The notes under the pieces were generated by a model. That model had not been told where the DNA came from, did not search any database, and was given only the letters and a program-made list of their open reading frames with translations. The translations under genes were made by a program, and so were the position numbers. From Cuneatibacter caecimuris (lineage in GTDB: Bacteria > Bacillota > Clostridia > Lachnospirales > Lachnospiraceae), in assembly GCF_004216775.1 (NCBI RefSeq), contig NZ_SGXF01000001.1, positions 112,828-176,827 of the forward strand: 64,000 nucleotides of DNA, read 5' to 3'. Of the stretch, positions 42,455 to 51,252 are shown piece by piece. The first letter of the stretch is position 1, and each line of letters begins with the position of its first letter.

Positions 42455-43132
42455 ATGTATACAGATTATCATACACACACCATTGCCAGCGGGCACGGCA
42501 CCAGGGATACCATCGACCGGCTGGCCCGGGCCGCCGCGGCAAAAGGAATCCAGATTCTGGGGATTTCCGACCACGCTCCGGCTATGCCGGGAGCGGCTTC
42601 CATATCCTATTTCAGAAACCTACGCTACAGCGCCAGGGAACGTTACGGCGTGCGGCTTTGTTTTGGAGCCGAGCTCAATGTACTGGACTTCTCAGGCAAA
42701 GTTGATCTCCCTGAAGATATCCTGCGCACCCTGGACTATGCTGTCATCAGCCTGCATCCCCAGTGCTTCCGTTCCGGCACTGCGGAGCAGAATACCACTG
42801 CTCTGATCCGGGCCATGGCAGCCCCTCATGTGCGCATTATCGGACACCCTGACGACGAAAAATACCCTCTGGATTATGACGTCCTCGTGATGGCGGCAAA
42901 AAAAGCCGGAGTTCTGCCGGAACTAAATAATTCTTCCTTGTCCCCTCACGGTTATCGCGGCGATTCCCGCCGCTATGACATACTTTTACTGGAAGCCTGC
43001 GCCCGCCACAATGTCCCCATTATCCTGGGCAGCGACAGCCACGGTGCTAAGCATGTAGGGGATTTCACATGGTGCCGCAGGCTGCTTGAGGAAACAGCTT
43101 TTCCGGCGGAGCTGGTTCGGGATATTTTATAA
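42455..43132 (+). CDS. PHP-domain phosphatase (YcdX/HisK-like)
   Basis: 225 residues. The PHP metal-site motifs are complete: DYHTHTIASGHGT, GISDHAPAM, GAELNVL, VISLHPQCF, IGHPDD, and the final GSDSHGAKHVGDF. PHP proteins hydrolyse phosphoesters with a trinuclear metal centre; YcdX-type proteins are general phosphatases and HisK makes histidinol. No his genes are nearby, so I keep the general call. It is divergent from the BMC operon with its own promoter. Confidence 0.88.
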   Translation: MYTDYHTHTIASGHGTRDTIDRLARAAAAKGIQILGISDHAPAMPGAASISYFRNLRYSARERYGVRLCFGAELNVLDFSGKVDLPEDILRTLDYAVISLHPQCFRSGTAEQNTTALIRAMAAPHVRIIGHPDDEKYPLDYDVLVMAAKKAGVLPELNNSSLSPHGYRGDSRRYDILLLEACARHNVPIILGSDSHGAKHVGDFTWCRRLLEETAFPAELVRDIL

Positions 43133-43159
43133 CGGAAATTTTATGACTGGAGAAATGAA

Positions 43160-43405
43160 ATGAGCAGAACAATGAATCCGATAAAAATGATGAAGCTGAA
43201 AAACGGCTGGGAACAGTTTAAGAAAAGGCATCCGAAATTCCCTCCCTTCCTTCAGGCCGCAGCCGCCAACGGACTCCAGGAGGGCTCTGTACTGGAAATG
43301 ACCATCACCCTTCCCGACGGGCGCAGCATGACTGCTAATCTGAAGGTACAGAAAGAAGATTTGGAATTGCTGCAGGAACTGAAGGATTTGCAGGCTTCCC
43401 GCTGA
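43160..43405 (+). CDS. Small conserved-looking protein, unknown
   Basis: 81 residues, not recognised by family. It is basic at the N-terminus (KMMKLKNGWEQFKKRHPKFPPF), then AAAANGLQEGSVLEMTITLPDGRSMTANLKV, ending in an acidic helix. Composition and the ATG context (GGAGAAATGAA, 6-7 nt) fit a real gene. It lies between the PHP phosphatase and uridine kinase and is probably co-transcribed. Confidence 0.6.
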   Translation: MSRTMNPIKMMKLKNGWEQFKKRHPKFPPFLQAAAANGLQEGSVLEMTITLPDGRSMTANLKVQKEDLELLQELKDLQASR

Positions 43406-43493
43406 GGCCGTGGCGGGGTCTATGGCCGAATCTGCGTGTGGCTGCATCAAATTTCAGCTCTTTACCGAAAAGTTATGACGGAGGATTTTACAA

Positions 43494-44102
43494 ATGAAGA
43501 TCATTGGCATCGCCGGAGGCACAGGTTCCGGCAAATCCACCTTTACCAACAGGCTCAAGGCCGCATTTGGCAGCCGGATCGCCGTGCTCTATCACGATAA
43601 TTACTACCGCTCCCAGGACAGCGTGCCTCCTGAAGAAAGAAAAAAAGTCAATTATGACCACCCGGACGCGCTGGAAACAGACCGGCTGGTCCGGGATCTC
43701 CGGGAATTAAAAGCCGGAAACCCCATCGACTCTCCGGTTTACGATTTCAGCACGCATAACCGCAGCAGACGCACCATCCACATAGAACCCAGGGAAATTA
43801 TTCTGGTGGAAGGAATTCTGGTACTGTCCGATCCCCTGTTGAGAGATATGCTGGATGTTAAAATTTTTGTGGAGGCAGACGCGGACGAGCGCATCCTCCG
43901 CCGGGTCATCCGGGACGTGAAAGAAAGAGGCCGGGATCTGGAAGGGATTGTGGACCAGTATCTGTCTACCGTCAAGCCCATGCACTACCTTTATGTGGAG
44001 CCCACCCGTTCCCTGGCTGATCTGGTGATCAACAGCGGGATGAATGAGGTGGCTTTTGAAGTGATGAAAAGCAAAATTGAGAAGTGGCTGGAAGACAGGT
44101 AG
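43494..44102 (+). CDS. udk: Uridine kinase
   Basis: 202 residues. Phosphorylates uridine and cytidine to UMP and CMP. P-loop GGTGSGKST, HDNYYRSQDSVPPEER, NYDHPDALETD, YDFSTHNRS and IILVEGILVL are the family motifs. GGAGG precedes the ATG. Together with upp it indicates active pyrimidine salvage. Confidence 0.96.
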   Translation: MKIIGIAGGTGSGKSTFTNRLKAAFGSRIAVLYHDNYYRSQDSVPPEERKKVNYDHPDALETDRLVRDLRELKAGNPIDSPVYDFSTHNRSRRTIHIEPREIILVEGILVLSDPLLRDMLDVKIFVEADADERILRRVIRDVKERGRDLEGIVDQYLSTVKPMHYLYVEPTRSLADLVINSGMNEVAFEVMKSKIEKWLEDR

Positions 44103-44148
44103 CCCCCTGCAGGAGCTGCGCAAACAATGTTGTTCCGCATTGTGTCTG

Positions 44149-44220
44149 AAAAAACACGCCCGGGAAATACCGCTTCTGTTGAAGCATCGGCATTTCCCGG
44201 GCGTCATTTATATTTTTATA
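44149..44220. terminator. Bidirectional terminator, udk / SseB-like
   Basis: Perfect 12-bp outer stem CGCCCGGGAAAT (44157-44168) / ATTTCCCGGGCG (44192-44203) with an inner GCTTC/GAAGC hairpin. On the minus strand it ends in six T (44149-44154); on the plus strand the tail is AT-rich. Confidence 0.85.
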
Positions 44221-44279
44221 TTTTTCTTTCAAATTGGATTAGCTGCGGCTTTCTCAGCTTCCTTGATAAAAAAGTTCCG

Positions 44280-45104
44280 TCAGGCATTCGTCATCTGTTC
44301 CAGCTTTTCCCGCGCAAGAACCAGCTGCAGCGTGGAAGGATTCAGCAAAAAACCTACCGCCTCCTGGTTCAGGAACTCATTCAGCTTCGCAAAAGGAACC
44401 GCGCCAAGACGCATTTTTTCTTTCTTACCATTGTAGAACTTCCGGAATTCCCCCATATCTGTGAACAGAGGCTGGTATACTTCACCGTTTTTGCCTTTCA
44501 GGCAGGGAATCCTAACATTTTGCGCCAGCTTCTTGGGATCAGTTTCACCCTCGTCCCCTGTGGTCTCCACTGCAATGATATAGCGGCTCCGCTCCAGGTT
44601 CACCATCATCTCTTCTTCCATCTCCTGCAGCCGCTTTCTGGTCAGCTCATCCGCATCCGCAGGATTCCTCTTGCGGAGTTCCTGCATAAAATACACGGCT
44701 GTCAGCTGAAGCTGGGGATTTACCAGCGGAAGCTTGCCCGCATTGAGTTTTTCAATATCCGGCTTTTCATGAATCTCTTCCAGTTCCACTCTCACCGGGC
44801 CGCTCTCCCCTTCATGGATCATCACCGCGTTCACGCCCTGGGTATACAGGCTCATCCAAAAGCCGGGAATCTGCGCTTTTTCCACCCGGACAGTCTGCAT
44901 GGGCGTCTGCAGCTCTTCTATCTGTTCTTTTACAAACGCTTTTACCGTTTCCTCGCTGTCAAAAAGATGTACCTGATCGTCAAACGTATCCTTGTCGCAT
45001 TCCACGTAAGGCATACGTGTGAACGGTGAAAAGGGTACAAAAAACTGCTCCAGGTTTTTAATCCGCTTTACGGTAAATATGTTCTGTTTATTCTGTGCTG
45101 ACAT
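44280..45104 (-). CDS. SseB-family protein
   Basis: 274 residues, cytoplasmic. The C-terminal half carries the SseB N-domain pattern (RYIIAVE ... VRIPCLKGKNGEVYQPLFTDMGEFRKFY ... EAVGFLLNPSTLQLVL). The N-terminal half (FFVPFSPFTRMPYVECDKDTFDDQVHLF) is typical of the longer clostridial versions. SseB was named for serine sensitivity in E. coli; its biochemical role is unknown. It stands alone with a terminator behind it. Confidence 0.75.
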   Translation of the reverse strand: MSAQNKQNIFTVKRIKNLEQFFVPFSPFTRMPYVECDKDTFDDQVHLFDSEETVKAFVKEQIEELQTPMQTVRVEKAQIPGFWMSLYTQGVNAVMIHEGESGPVRVELEEIHEKPDIEKLNAGKLPLVNPQLQLTAVYFMQELRKRNPADADELTRKRLQEMEEEMMVNLERSRYIIAVETTGDEGETDPKKLAQNVRIPCLKGKNGEVYQPLFTDMGEFRKFYNGKKEKMRLGAVPFAKLNEFLNQEAVGFLLNPSTLQLVLAREKLEQMTNA

Positions 45105-45266
45105 TCCAAATCTCCCTCTGCGCCCGGCAAAAGCCCCGGACTCTTATGTTTGTGCTTTTTGTATTATAGCATAGAATTTGAGGGAGGGGAAGCAGGAAAA
45201 TTTGAAGGCATGCGGGAATTCTGCGGCTTCCTGTCCGGCAGAACCGCGATCAGGCTGATTTATCTA

Positions 45267-46025
45267 TCATTCTATTTTTCTGGTCCTGCGCTGCTGAATC
45301 TCCATCTGTATGGCATTTTTCTCCGGCACTCTGATTATGCCGAATCTCCAGAAAATCGGATAGATATAAGAAATTCCCCTGATATCCCCAAGAGCCTTTG
45401 GCCTCTCCAGCTCCCCGCGGATCTCCTGCGCGTTCCGAAAGGCCAGCATCACACTGCTCCATGCCAGGCTCTTGCTGTTTTCCCGCCGGTCGATCCACAA
45501 TTCCTTTGTCAGCCGGCCGCTGCGTCCTGCCTTTAACGTATATTTAAATGGAAGCCCTGACAAAGTACGAAATGGATAGCTCTGAAAGGCTACCACTGAA
45601 TTCCACAGGTTTTCTTCAGTCATATCTTCTTTTAATGCTTTCAGCCTCCGTTTTCTCTCCCGGTACTTCCTGATTCTCTCTGCTGTCTCACTGGTTTCCG
45701 CTCCCTTATATGCCGCTTTGACATATGGAAGGTAGGAATGAATTGACGCTCTGGAAAGTCCGGTCTCATCCATTAGCTCCTGTATGGATTTTCCTGACTG
45801 AAACAGGCGGTTCACCTTATCTGATACAGCGGATTCGTAAACTCCTGCTGTGATCAGGAGCTTGCGTACCTTTAATGGGTTCAGGTCAAACTGATCGGAT
45901 ATTTCCTGGAGAGAGGGGTGGTCTCCTTCCGGGGTGAGATCCTGATAGGATTCGGATACTGCTTCCAGAAGTTCCTGCATGATTCCTTGTTTGGTATGGG
46001 ATGTGAGTTTGTTTAATTCAGACAT
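45267..46025 (-). CDS. HTH-containing protein, unknown role
   Basis: 252 residues. Two possible helix-turn-helix segments are visible: LQEISDQFDLNPLKVRKLL (about residues 39-57) and IQELMDETGLSRASIHSYLPYV (about 80-101). A basic RKYRERKRRLKAL helix and a beta-rich C-terminal half of unassigned fold follow. It looks like a DNA-binding regulator of a type common in Lachnospiraceae. It lies at the downstream end of the polysaccharide locus, but a regulatory link is only conjecture. Confidence 0.6.
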   Translation of the reverse strand: MSELNKLTSHTKQGIMQELLEAVSESYQDLTPEGDHPSLQEISDQFDLNPLKVRKLLITAGVYESAVSDKVNRLFQSGKSIQELMDETGLSRASIHSYLPYVKAAYKGAETSETAERIRKYRERKRRLKALKEDMTEENLWNSVVAFQSYPFRTLSGLPFKYTLKAGRSGRLTKELWIDRRENSKSLAWSSVMLAFRNAQEIRGELERPKALGDIRGISYIYPIFWRFGIIRVPEKNAIQMEIQQRRTRKIE

Positions 46026-46147
46026 GGGTTTGCTTCCTTTAGGGTCTGGTGATGGGATGGTTTTTGTTTCAATCTATATGGAGTAAGTTACCATCCATAG
46101 CTTCTCCAATCGTAATTTTTTTGTCTACAGAAAAGTATAATACTCTT

Positions 46148-47151
46148 TTAGTGTGCGCCGTACCGCACCTTTACAGCACTTAGCAGCAAACATAAAGGAA
46201 TCATTGCAAGGACACAACATACAAATTTAGCTGAATCCAATAAACCATTAGAAATGTCAATAAAACGCTTAACCATCAGAAATAACTTTGCCAGGAACAT
46301 TAAAACAATCGCATGACTGCACATAATCGTTAACGAATTTCTCCCATACCAAGACAGAACCTTTTCTAATGCAGGTATCCTGCAAATTATCTGACAAAGA
46401 AGAATTACAAAATAGCTCCCACTTACTGCACCTATGAGAAAGAATACTGGATTTCCATAGTCACTACTGTTGACCGAAACAAGAGTGTTATGACAAAACG
46501 AAGCAACGTTGATTGCCAGTAATACGCACACTGAGGCCATCTGTTTCAAAATAGGAAGACATGCCATGTGGTCGACAATTTGCTTTGAATAATATCCAAT
46601 CAGCATAAAAGGGACCAATGTAATGCCAATATCTGCCCGAAAGGGGTAAAAGAATCCATATTTCCTTCGCAAATTTGCCAGACACAGTCCAACAGCAAAA
46701 CATAATAGTGCAGCCATACTTTGAATATATGTACTCGATTTTCTCTCAAAAGATATCATCATTATCCAGTCAAATACACATTTACAGACAAAGAATGCGA
46801 CTAAAAACCACAGTGGATAGTTCCACATACTTGTCCCAATCAAGAAACTAAATATTCTCTGTACAATTTGTGCGATATCCAACCCATCTTTTGTTAAAAG
46901 CAAGCTCATTTCTATGCAGAGGCCAATCCCCCCCCCATATAATAAGGGATTAATGTTTTCCTTACATTTTCTAACAATGCCTTTGGCTTAGTATAGCACA
47001 AACCACTGCATATAAAAAACATAGGCATAAAAAATGTGCATTGCCACGATACGATAATGTTTTCACCAGTCATTGCATGACCAAATATAACCAAAATAAT
47101 TCCAATTCCTTTTGCCATATCTATAAATGGTTTACGTTGATTACTGCTCAT
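46148..47151 (-). pseudogene. Acyltransferase_3 gene split at a G9 tract
   Basis: Two ORFs make one membrane acyltransferase. The first (47151-46912) starts MSSNQRKPFIDMAKGIGIILVIFGHAM, the classic Acyltransferase_3/OafA N-terminus with its catalytic His, and stops just after IPYYMGGG. The second (to 46148) continues with about eight membrane segments (WNYPLWFLVAFFVCKCVF ... NSLTIMCSHAIVLMFLAKL). The break is at a run of nine G on the coding strand (46928-46936); ten or seven G would restore one frame of about 335 codons. The product would O-acetylate a surface glycan. It may be a phase-off state rather than a dead gene. Confidence 0.85.
46928..46936 (-). repeat. G9 homopolymer tract, out-of-frame state
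   Basis: Nine consecutive G on the coding strand inside the acyltransferase gene, at the point where the frame breaks. Confidence 0.9.
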
Positions 47152-47440
47152 TTAAAATATTCCTCTCTCAAGGAGATTTCTTTTACATAGCTACAATAAA
47201 ACCGTCGAAAAATCTCTATGCCAGCAGATAGACAGATACAAATCGCACACAGGAAGATCCTAAGATTCTTATATGCTATAAGAGCTAAATACAATCGGAA
47301 AGAGCGTAGAGCAATTCATTAATACTTTATGAATACACGCGTTTTTCCTGTTTCAATAAAGATATAAGAATGGGATAATTCTTTCAAACACCGCGCCAGA
47401 ATAAAAAATTTGCTAAAAGGCTTCGCTATCGTGTTCAGCA
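47152..47440. other. AT-rich gap without a gene
   Basis: 289 bp between wecB and the acyltransferase. I see no ORF, RNA or clear terminator. AAGGAG of the acyltransferase lies near 47171. Confidence 0.5.
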
Positions 47441-48553
47441 TCAGTCCTGCTGTTTAGTTAAATGTGCTTCGAGAATATCTGCAATTCTCTCACAAGCTCG
47501 GCCGTCTCCATACGGATTTGCCGCGTGCGCCATAGCCTGGTAGGCACCCTCGTCAGTCAGCAATTCGGTAAAATTCCGGTAAATAACCTCTTCCTCTGTA
47601 CCCACCAACTTCAAAGTACCCGCGGCGATACCCTCAGGGCGTTCTGTCGTGTCGCGCATGACTAGAACAGGCTTTCCAAGACTGGGGGCTTCTTCCTGGA
47701 TTCCGCCGGAATCCGTGAGAATCAGATGGCTGCGCGCCTGGAAATTATGGAAATCCAGCACATCCAACGGCTCAATAATATGGATTCGTTCATCATCACC
47801 CAGAATAGAATTCGCGGTCTCGCGAACTACAGGATTCATATGGATCGGATAAATAGCTTTGACATCTGGCTGCTCGTCCATGACACGGCGAATTGCCCGA
47901 AACATGTTCTTCATCGGTTCACCAAGATTTTCACGACGATGTGCTGTAATCAGGATCAGGCGACTCCCTGCAGCCCACTCTAACTCAGGGTGCGTGTACT
48001 CCGAGCAGACCGTGGTCTTCAGCGCATCAATTGCGGTGTTGCCTGTGACATAGATCGTCTCAGGCCTCTTGCCTTCCCTGAGAAGATTATTTCTTGAGAG
48101 CTCGGTGGGTGCAAAATTGAATTGGCTAATAATTCCGACTGCCTGACGGTTAAATTCTTCCGGGTAAGGAGAATAAATATTGTATGTGCGAAGCCCAGCT
48201 TCAACATGACCAACCGGAATCTGCAGATAGAAACAAGCAAGAGCCGTCACAAAAGTCGTGGAGGTATCTCCATGCACAAGAACAACATCAGGCTTCACCT
48301 TTTCCAGGATATCCTTGATACGCTCCAGAATATTGACCGTAACATCGAACAACGTCTGCTTGTCCTTCATGATCGACAAATCATAATCCGGAACAACATG
48401 AAACGCCTCCAAAACCTGATCCAGCATCTGTCGGTGCTGACCGGTCACGCATACGATTGTCTCAATGGTTTTTCGCCCCTTCAGTTCATTCACCAGCGGA
48501 CACATTTTTATTGCTTCGGGCCGCGTACCAAAAACCAGCATCACTTTTTTCAT
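47441..48553 (-). CDS. wecB: UDP-N-acetylglucosamine 2-epimerase
   Basis: 370 residues. Non-hydrolysing epimerase, UDP-GlcNAc to UDP-ManNAc: VFGTRPEAIKMCPLV at the N-terminus, VHGDTSTTF, GHVEAGLRT, PEEFNRQ, TAHRRENLG and LTDSGGIQEEAPSLGKPVLVMRDTTERPEG are all intact. The second ATG (48553) has better spacing to GAGGG than the first (48559). With WecC below it supplies UDP-ManNAcA for the polysaccharide. Confidence 0.96.
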   Translation of the reverse strand: MKKVMLVFGTRPEAIKMCPLVNELKGRKTIETIVCVTGQHRQMLDQVLEAFHVVPDYDLSIMKDKQTLFDVTVNILERIKDILEKVKPDVVLVHGDTSTTFVTALACFYLQIPVGHVEAGLRTYNIYSPYPEEFNRQAVGIISQFNFAPTELSRNNLLREGKRPETIYVTGNTAIDALKTTVCSEYTHPELEWAAGSRLILITAHRRENLGEPMKNMFRAIRRVMDEQPDVKAIYPIHMNPVVRETANSILGDDERIHIIEPLDVLDFHNFQARSHLILTDSGGIQEEAPSLGKPVLVMRDTTERPEGIAAGTLKLVGTEEEVIYRNFTELLTDEGAYQAMAHAANPYGDGRACERIADILEAHLTKQQD

Positions 48554-48562
48554 GTTCATCCC

Positions 48563-49123
48563 TCACCCAATCTCTTTTTCTTTAATTATTTTACGTTCCA
48601 TTGTCTGATACTCTTTCATGAAAATTTTGTTTTGTCGTTTCAATTCATCATATCTTTTTTCATCGCGATATTTAATGACTCTAGCCGGGTTTCCCCCGAC
48701 AACAGCAAAGGCTGGAACATCTTTAGTAACTACAGCACCCGCAGCGACTATGGCTCCTTCACCTATTGTAATACCCGGTAGAATGAGAACATGTGATGCA
48801 ATCCATACATTCTCTTCAATCGAGACAGAAGATACTAATACCTTTTCATCAAAGGGAAGCATATTCAGTTCTATACCATCGTAGTAATGATTTGCAGTTC
48901 GTATGTCCACTGTGTCAGCAAGAATCGTCCCACTTTTGATAGTCACTTTTCCCTGTGCATAGATCTTTGTTCCTTCTCCAATGTAAACATTGTCGCCCAG
49001 GAATATATTGTCAGGGTGCCCGAAAACACAGTCCGGCATTATTACGCAGTTTTCACCCATGTTTTTTATTGGAGTAACTCCCCCCCCCAGACTCGTTAGT
49101 TTACATATAAGCCGTTTTATCAT
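48563..49123 (-). CDS. Hexapeptide O-acetyltransferase with in-frame G9 tract
   Basis: 186 residues of left-handed beta-helix hexapeptide repeats (IFLGDNVYIGEGTKIYAQGKVTIKSGTILADTVDIRT, then ITIGEGAIVAAGAVVTKDVPAFAVVGGNPARVIK), typical of LbH acetyltransferases acting on sugars with acetyl-CoA. Codons 12-15 (LGGG) consist of a nine-G run. With nine G the frame is open; any one-base slip would truncate it after a few residues. The start overlaps the upstream acetyltransferase stop by 23 bp. AGGAG precedes the ATG. Confidence 0.92.
   Translation of the reverse strand: MIKRLICKLTSLGGGVTPIKNMGENCVIMPDCVFGHPDNIFLGDNVYIGEGTKIYAQGKVTIKSGTILADTVDIRTANHYYDGIELNMLPFDEKVLVSSVSIEENVWIASHVLILPGITIGEGAIVAAGAVVTKDVPAFAVVGGNPARVIKYRDEKRYDELKRQNKIFMKEYQTMERKIIKEKEIG
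49080..49088 (-). repeat. G9 homopolymer tract, in-frame state
   Basis: Nine consecutive G on the coding strand near the 5' end of the acetyltransferase gene. Confidence 0.9.
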
Positions 49124-49724
49124 ACAAAATCTCCTTTATAATCTTCGCTGGATTGCCCGCGACAACGCAATGGCCATTGGGAAAACTCTTTGTTACAACG
49201 CTTCCGGCGCCCACAACTGTCCCATCACCTAACGTAACCCCCGGTAAAATTGTGGAATTCATTCCAATCCAGCAATTCTGTCCGATATTTACATCTTTTC
49301 CAGGCATATGTTTTTTCAAATCCTGTACATCATGATTAGCAGTTATTATACCGACATTGGCCGCTATAAAAGTCCCTTTTCCAATTCGAATATAAGCATC
49401 AGATGCTGCCTGGAAATAACATCCGCCTTTTTGGAAATTTTCCAGATCATCGATATCGAATATAAAATTTTCCCAATTCATGAATTGAGAACGAAATGAA
49501 ACAGGGAAAGGAATATGTCTTTGGTATCCAATAATCTTCTGAATAAAAAAATTCTCCATTACCCAGCGCCATCCATTCGTATATTTATAGCTGCTGAATT
49601 CTTTGCCCTTTAGATACTGGTGATCATAAAAGATATATCCGATACATTGAGCTCCGATTTTTTTCAAAAAACTAAATCCTGCCCGCATGTATTGCTTAAT
49701 ACTGTATTTTCGTAAATCCTTCAT
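49101..49724 (-). CDS. Hexapeptide-repeat acetyltransferase
   Basis: 207 residues. After an N-terminal segment with KEFSSYKYTNGWRWVMENFF, the hexapeptide helix runs YIRIGKGTFIAANVGIITANHDVQDLKKHMPGKDVNIGQNCWIGMNSTILPGVTLGDGTVVGAGSVVTKSFPNGHCVVAGNPAKIIKEI, with the NHD-type catalytic His. It resembles CatB/serine-acetyltransferase-like sugar acetyltransferases. It is 9 bp downstream of the flippase gene and overlaps the next acetyltransferase. Confidence 0.92.
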   Translation of the reverse strand: MKDLRKYSIKQYMRAGFSFLKKIGAQCIGYIFYDHQYLKGKEFSSYKYTNGWRWVMENFFIQKIIGYQRHIPFPVSFRSQFMNWENFIFDIDDLENFQKGGCYFQAASDAYIRIGKGTFIAANVGIITANHDVQDLKKHMPGKDVNIGQNCWIGMNSTILPGVTLGDGTVVGAGSVVTKSFPNGHCVVAGNPAKIIKEILYDKTAYM

Positions 49725-49733
49725 CGCTTTACC

Positions 49734-51221
49734 TCATTCATATGTGACACTGTTAAGCTGCCTCCAATTGGTCAGCAAATCCTTTTTGTTGATCCATACA
49801 TAAAGGATCATCCAAATAATTCCCAGTCCGATAGAAGTCACAATTGAAATCTGACGGCTTATTCCAGAGAAAACTCCATACCGGACCGCTGAGAAAACAC
49901 CCCCCAGCAGAGCTGTCTCTGCAATATACATCCCGATTTTTTTCCATGGCATAATCCTGGAAAAAGGAACATGAATGATCCGGCTGGAAAAACCAAGCTG
50001 AACTACTGCCATAATTGATGTGACCACAAGACTGGAAACAGCCGGGCCAATAAAACCAATGACAAAGCAGAAAGCGATATTACCTGCAAAGTTCAAAGTC
50101 AGGGTAAGCAGAGAACTATAAAAAACAAATTTTGTTTTTCCAGTGGCATTTAGAATAATCCCCCAGTAAATTGCCCTGAATAACAAAATCACCGCATAGA
50201 TTCTGAAAACCATGACACCACCGGAAGTCACATATTTCTCGGAATAAAACAGGGACATTATATCAGGTGCAAATACGATAAAACCGCCGACAATGAGAGA
50301 CATAAAACAGAACGAAAGATTCGCGGCATAGCCCCACATCTCAACTGCCTTCTCATTCTTTCCGCGGCCAAGCAACCTAACAAATTTCGGCAGCAGAACC
50401 GCAGTCAAAGAGGTGGCCAGGATCGTCACAGGCAGTTCTTTCGCAGCATTAGCAAAGATCGCATATTCTTCTGTTGTAAAAAATTTTCCAATCACGAGCT
50501 TATCCAGCTCCGCATTCAGTGTGCCAACAACCGAAGCAAGTCCCATTGGAACAGAAAATGCAAAGACCTCTTTTATTATTCTTTTTGAAAGCAAGGGCCT
50601 GATAGCTCCCACCAGCTTATTAATCCAGCCTAAAGCAAATAAAGCAAAGCCCATCATCACTGCCATATACAACGCCATGTACTGCTGGAAAGACATCCCT
50701 ACCGCCTTCGTAAACAGCAGAACCAACAATGTCGAAATAGCATAAAAAACGTTAAATATAATCAACCGGTTAGCCTTGCCGTAGACGACACATGTATTTC
50801 CCAAGCTGTTAATCATCAGGGAGGACCATGGATAAATCGCAAAAACATACGCGAATGCTGTAATTGCCGGATTATTAAAGTAGCGGATAATCATCGGAAC
50901 TGCACAAAAAAGGCACAGCGCAATTGCTGCCATCAAAATGGTACTTAAGGTCATATAAATGGACATAAACCTCTTCTTTTCCTCTTCTGTTTCAGCTTTT
51001 GCCAGGAAATAGTTTATGCTATTCGGCAGGCCTAACATTAAAATAGTTGAAACAAGGTCTGTCACCATTATGATCTGAGAATAAGTACCAAATTCCTCCA
51101 GCGTTCTAAATCTCGCCAGAAGCATTGATGTAGCCAATCCAATTAATGATACTGCAACTCTCGAAACTGTCAAATATATTGCGTCACCGCCAACTGATGA
51201 TTTTCTACCGAATAGCTTCAT
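49734..51221 (-). CDS. Polysaccharide flippase (Wzx-like)
   Basis: 495 residues with about 14 membrane segments, the size and pattern of the MOP/oligosaccharide flippase family (SVGGDAIYLTVSRVAVSLIGLATSMLLARFRTLEEFGTYSQIIMV at the N-terminus). It would move lipid-linked repeat units across the membrane. Its presence argues for a Wzx/Wzy-dependent or similar surface glycan; I see no Wzy polymerase in the window. Confidence 0.9.
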   Translation of the reverse strand: MKLFGRKSSVGGDAIYLTVSRVAVSLIGLATSMLLARFRTLEEFGTYSQIIMVTDLVSTILMLGLPNSINYFLAKAETEEEKKRFMSIYMTLSTILMAAIALCLFCAVPMIIRYFNNPAITAFAYVFAIYPWSSLMINSLGNTCVVYGKANRLIIFNVFYAISTLLVLLFTKAVGMSFQQYMALYMAVMMGFALFALGWINKLVGAIRPLLSKRIIKEVFAFSVPMGLASVVGTLNAELDKLVIGKFFTTEEYAIFANAAKELPVTILATSLTAVLLPKFVRLLGRGKNEKAVEMWGYAANLSFCFMSLIVGGFIVFAPDIMSLFYSEKYVTSGGVMVFRIYAVILLFRAIYWGIILNATGKTKFVFYSSLLTLTLNFAGNIAFCFVIGFIGPAVSSLVVTSIMAVVQLGFSSRIIHVPFSRIMPWKKIGMYIAETALLGGVFSAVRYGVFSGISRQISIVTSIGLGIIWMILYVWINKKDLLTNWRQLNSVTYE

Positions 51222-51252
51222 GTCTTCTCCATTCTACCCAGGGAATCTGATT

